Below are positions 61,801 to 64,000 of a DNA stretch of 64,000 bases, one piece after another. Positions within the stretch are counted from its first letter, which is position 1; each line of letters begins with the position of its first letter. The notes beneath the pieces were generated by a model. The model saw only the letters and a list, made by a program, of their open reading frames with translations. It did not search any database and had not been told where the DNA came from. The stretch spans positions 83,468,308 to 83,532,307 of the forward strand of contig OZ024828.1 in NCBI GenBank assembly GCA_964016985.1, read 5' to 3'. Origin of the DNA: Anodontia alba. Taxonomy: Eukaryota > Mollusca > Bivalvia > Lucinida > Lucinidae. The position numbers and the translations under genes are program-made.

Positions 61801-64000
61801 CTTACAAACATGGAAAACACAAGACTAATCAAATTTATCACACCATTTAGAAACAATGCTTGATAAAATTGTAAGTTGATGAGGATAGTAATCTGTTTCA
61901 CTTTAAATTTGTTTTGTTTTATAATCTCAATTTAAGTACAAACTTTAACATATCAAATATATGTATATTGTGGTAAAATGAAAAAAAGAAAGGTGTGAAA
62001 AATATGAGAAAAAATGTAGAAAAACTTCTGGTAAATAGGTCCATTCTGGTAAAGTTATGCACCAGGCAGCTCATTTAGGAAATACACGGCTTAAATGAAC
62101 TTTTGATCAGTCAGGAGCATAAATTCTACAAGCTATTTTTTTTTTTTTTTTAACTCGAAAGTTAATTTGGCACTGTAGCAAAATTGTTAACTCTTAGGAG
62201 TTACTTATTTAGTTATTTCAGTAATTCTTTTTAATTTGTGCCGTTTTTTCACCTTTTGACTGTAGACTTACAACAATTCTCGTGGGCAAGTGGTTAATTT
62301 TGTATAAAAGATCTGTCATGTAACTTTATGATCAAGCAATAAAATTTTGTATGCATCGTCTTGAAATAGATATGCATGGCCTGAAGTGAAAAAATACACT
62401 TTTTACTTTAAATGTATTCAGGTTATTTTCAAAATATTTACAAATTTGAGAAATAACCTAACAAGTTAAAACCTTTGGCCAAAGGGGAGTTAACTCATAC
62501 ACTTTGGAAGGGAGGTTACTTTATAGCAGAACTGTAACTTTACCAAGTTAAAAATCTTCTCAAAACTTTAACCTTTAGAAGTTATGCTCTTGGCTGTTGA
62601 ATTCCTTTCAGGAACACAATGAAAAAAAATATCTAGATTAGTTACATCAATGATAACTGTATCTACTTTATATACACATTCAAGATCTTCCTATTTTATC
62701 TTTTTAAATCTTTTTTATATCAGTTTGTAAACATTTTTGCAATCTTTACTTCCTGAAAATTTTAAAGCAGCTATGAAAAGTGATCAAAGTAGCATTTATA
62801 AATGATATATACTTTTTCAAAACGTGATTTCAATGAGCAGAGTCTTGTTTCCAGCGACTAAAAGTTTTCTGATAATCCTCAGTTTACCTGTCTACCCCAC
62901 CCACCCTATTGATTTTTACCTGTGTTATTGTTAATTGAATATGACAACATGTATAATTGGTTGTGTTCTCAACGACGCGCACCGGTAACTTTTTAGTACT
63001 TTACCTGTTTTTTTTTTTATTGAAGTATCTTTTCTTTCAGCTGACACGGTATAAGTCTCCTAACACAAGAAAATATCCGAAGAATTTTCAAACAAATATA
63101 TATAGTTTACACTTGACCCTGTCTAAATCTACTACAGCCTCGTTTTGTAGTGTGTTATACGCAAACACATTCGCGAGCAAGTGTCCGTTCTAATTTTAGT
63201 AACGTAAACGCAAGAAATGAGTCAGTCACGTGACATTTGTTGCCATTGCAGTGCAGGCGAAACACTGGTTGTAAAAAGCGTATCCATAAAATGAATGCTT
63301 TTCGTCTGGAACGTCAGGGATTTTAAGTCTTTCCCCGCTAGTGGCGACTTTTCTCGTCTGCTGATAATCTTTGCAAAAAGCAAAGACGTATAAAATTACT
63401 TATTATTTACGTCCTTGCAAAAAGTTTGGACCCAAACATCGGACTTGATCAGGATCCAAACTGTTTGGCACTCTGATGGTATTCTTGAAAGACATTTGAA
63501 AAATTTAATTAAAAAAAAATATATATATATATAAAAAATCCACAGACGACAAACAAGTATGCAAAATTACCCAGCTTGTTGACCGTATGTTCCTCCACGT
63601 GATCGGAGCATCACTCCACTCAGAGTGTAGAAAACTATATATCTAAAAGTTCTGGAAAAACCTGCCCAGTGAAGGCAACACCACGTCCTTTGTCGTTAAG
63701 GCGCAGTTTTTTTTTTTATCTCGGTTGTTGGTGTGGGGTCACTTGGGGTAATTGTGGTACGGGTGTGCGAGCCAGTATTTCGAAACTTACCCCATTCATA
63801 AACCTGGCCTTTGAAAAAACGGACCCATTCATATACTAGATCTTCTGAAATGTTGACCTATTCCTACACTGCCCTTTGATTCTTTGTACCCATTTATTGC
63901 TGGTAGTTAGATAAATATCACAGTCAGTTCATTGAATACCAAGAGAACAAGCAGTCTCAAAAAAATCTACGAGCGAAAAATATGTGCATATACCGGGATG
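61801..64000. other. Mostly unassigned AT-rich sequence
   Basis: No SINE or clear MITE is seen until 63300-63540, where ttttctcgtctgctgataat, ccttgcaaaaagtttggacc and gatcaggatccaaactgttt form a decayed G/H-like core. An (AT)n run lies at 63517-63532. From 63780 to 63900 the phrase acccattcat..ctt.tga recurs three or four times at about 38-bp steps. The 78-codon frame at 62957-63193 is not recognised. Confidence 0.45.

Noticed and set aside
62957..63193. 78-codon frame with hydrophobic N-terminus, possible small secreted protein
   Set aside because: The leucine/phenylalanine run comes from T-rich sequence and no homologue or regulatory context supports it.

Overview
The window looks like gene-poor, AT-rich nuclear DNA of a marine invertebrate, most likely a bivalve mollusc. 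The evidence is the repeat content: tandem-repeat elements of the kind called pearl/CvA in bivalves (5' ACAAGAGG, an ACGG-rich 3' part, a terminal hairpin), tRNA-headed SINEs with conserved central domains, and a very dense load of palindromic MITEs. No rRNA, functional tRNA, CRISPR array or convincing complete protein gene was found. Nearly all open reading frames are translations of repeats. The window may be intergenic or lie in large introns.

Family labels used here (local names). Palindromic MITEs: A (CTGGGCCCAGTTGTTCAAAG ends); B (TTAA-CCCTTGTCCTGCTGAA ends, ~210 bp, 18 copies or fragments); C (outer end like AGATAAGGTGC or GGAGGAGTGTTTGG, inner core GTGGGTACTCATTAGAAG, about 30 copies); D (GGTAAATGTCCTAAAATTT ends); E (ACCCTAAGTATTGGGACA type ends); F (TTAA-CCCATTGTAGACTGAATAG ends); G, H and I (TTAACCC..AAAGCGCCAAG / CAGCAGACGACATT type ends); J and O (CA ends with TA duplication); K (TTAACCCTTAGGCTGCTAA ends, ~620 bp); L (ACCATATTTGACCTAATTACC ends); M and N (small hAT-like). 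Helitron/Helentron-like tandem-repeat elements ('HINE-like') are numbered 1-12. SINEs are alpha, beta, gamma, delta and epsilon by their tRNA-like head.

Layout. 0-9 kb: MITEs A, D, C, B, F, H, one HINE-like element (1.64-2.64 kb) and a delta SINE; 7.8-9.07 kb is mostly featureless. 9.07-11.68 kb: two HINE-like elements joined end to end, the second lacking its 5' end. 12-14.7 kb: alpha SINE and nested F/C and D/B MITEs. 14.69-16.56 kb and 18.24-20.13 kb: two more HINE-like elements. 20.4-23.8 kb: an L element holding a gamma SINE and a HINE-like element, then a tangle of E, F and B. 23.8-27.1 kb: GATAG-rich unit, SINEs alpha and epsilon, a small ACGTTG palindrome. 27.1-29.15 kb: HINE-like element with eight 146-bp repeats. 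29.2-36.3 kb: dense MITEs. 36.52-37.78 kb: a 1,253-bp hAT-type element with an exact 8-bp target duplication. 38.3-38.8 kb: a large inverted repeat. 39.98-41.33 kb: two near-identical K elements in direct order. 41.5-49 kb: E, B and N MITEs, two HINE-like elements, SINE inside SINE. 49.08-49.81 kb: a 360-bp tandem duplication. 50-61.8 kb: C, B, A, D, L, J MITEs, two short HINE-like elements, beta and alpha SINEs. 61.8-64 kb: unassigned AT-rich DNA.

Two organising principles stand out. First, MITE families with different ends share the same inner long-hairpin cassettes, as if core and ends were exchanged as modules. Second, at least five HINE-like subfamilies keep the same architecture (5' ACAAGA, subterminal inverted repeat, tandem core, ACGG-rich tract, 3' hairpin, ending near TAAAAAT) while differing in core and hairpin sequence. 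Their cores carry arrays of YY1-like (AAGATGGCGGC) or ERR/SF-1-like (TCAAGGTCA) motifs. Nesting and target-site duplications allow a relative chronology of many insertions.
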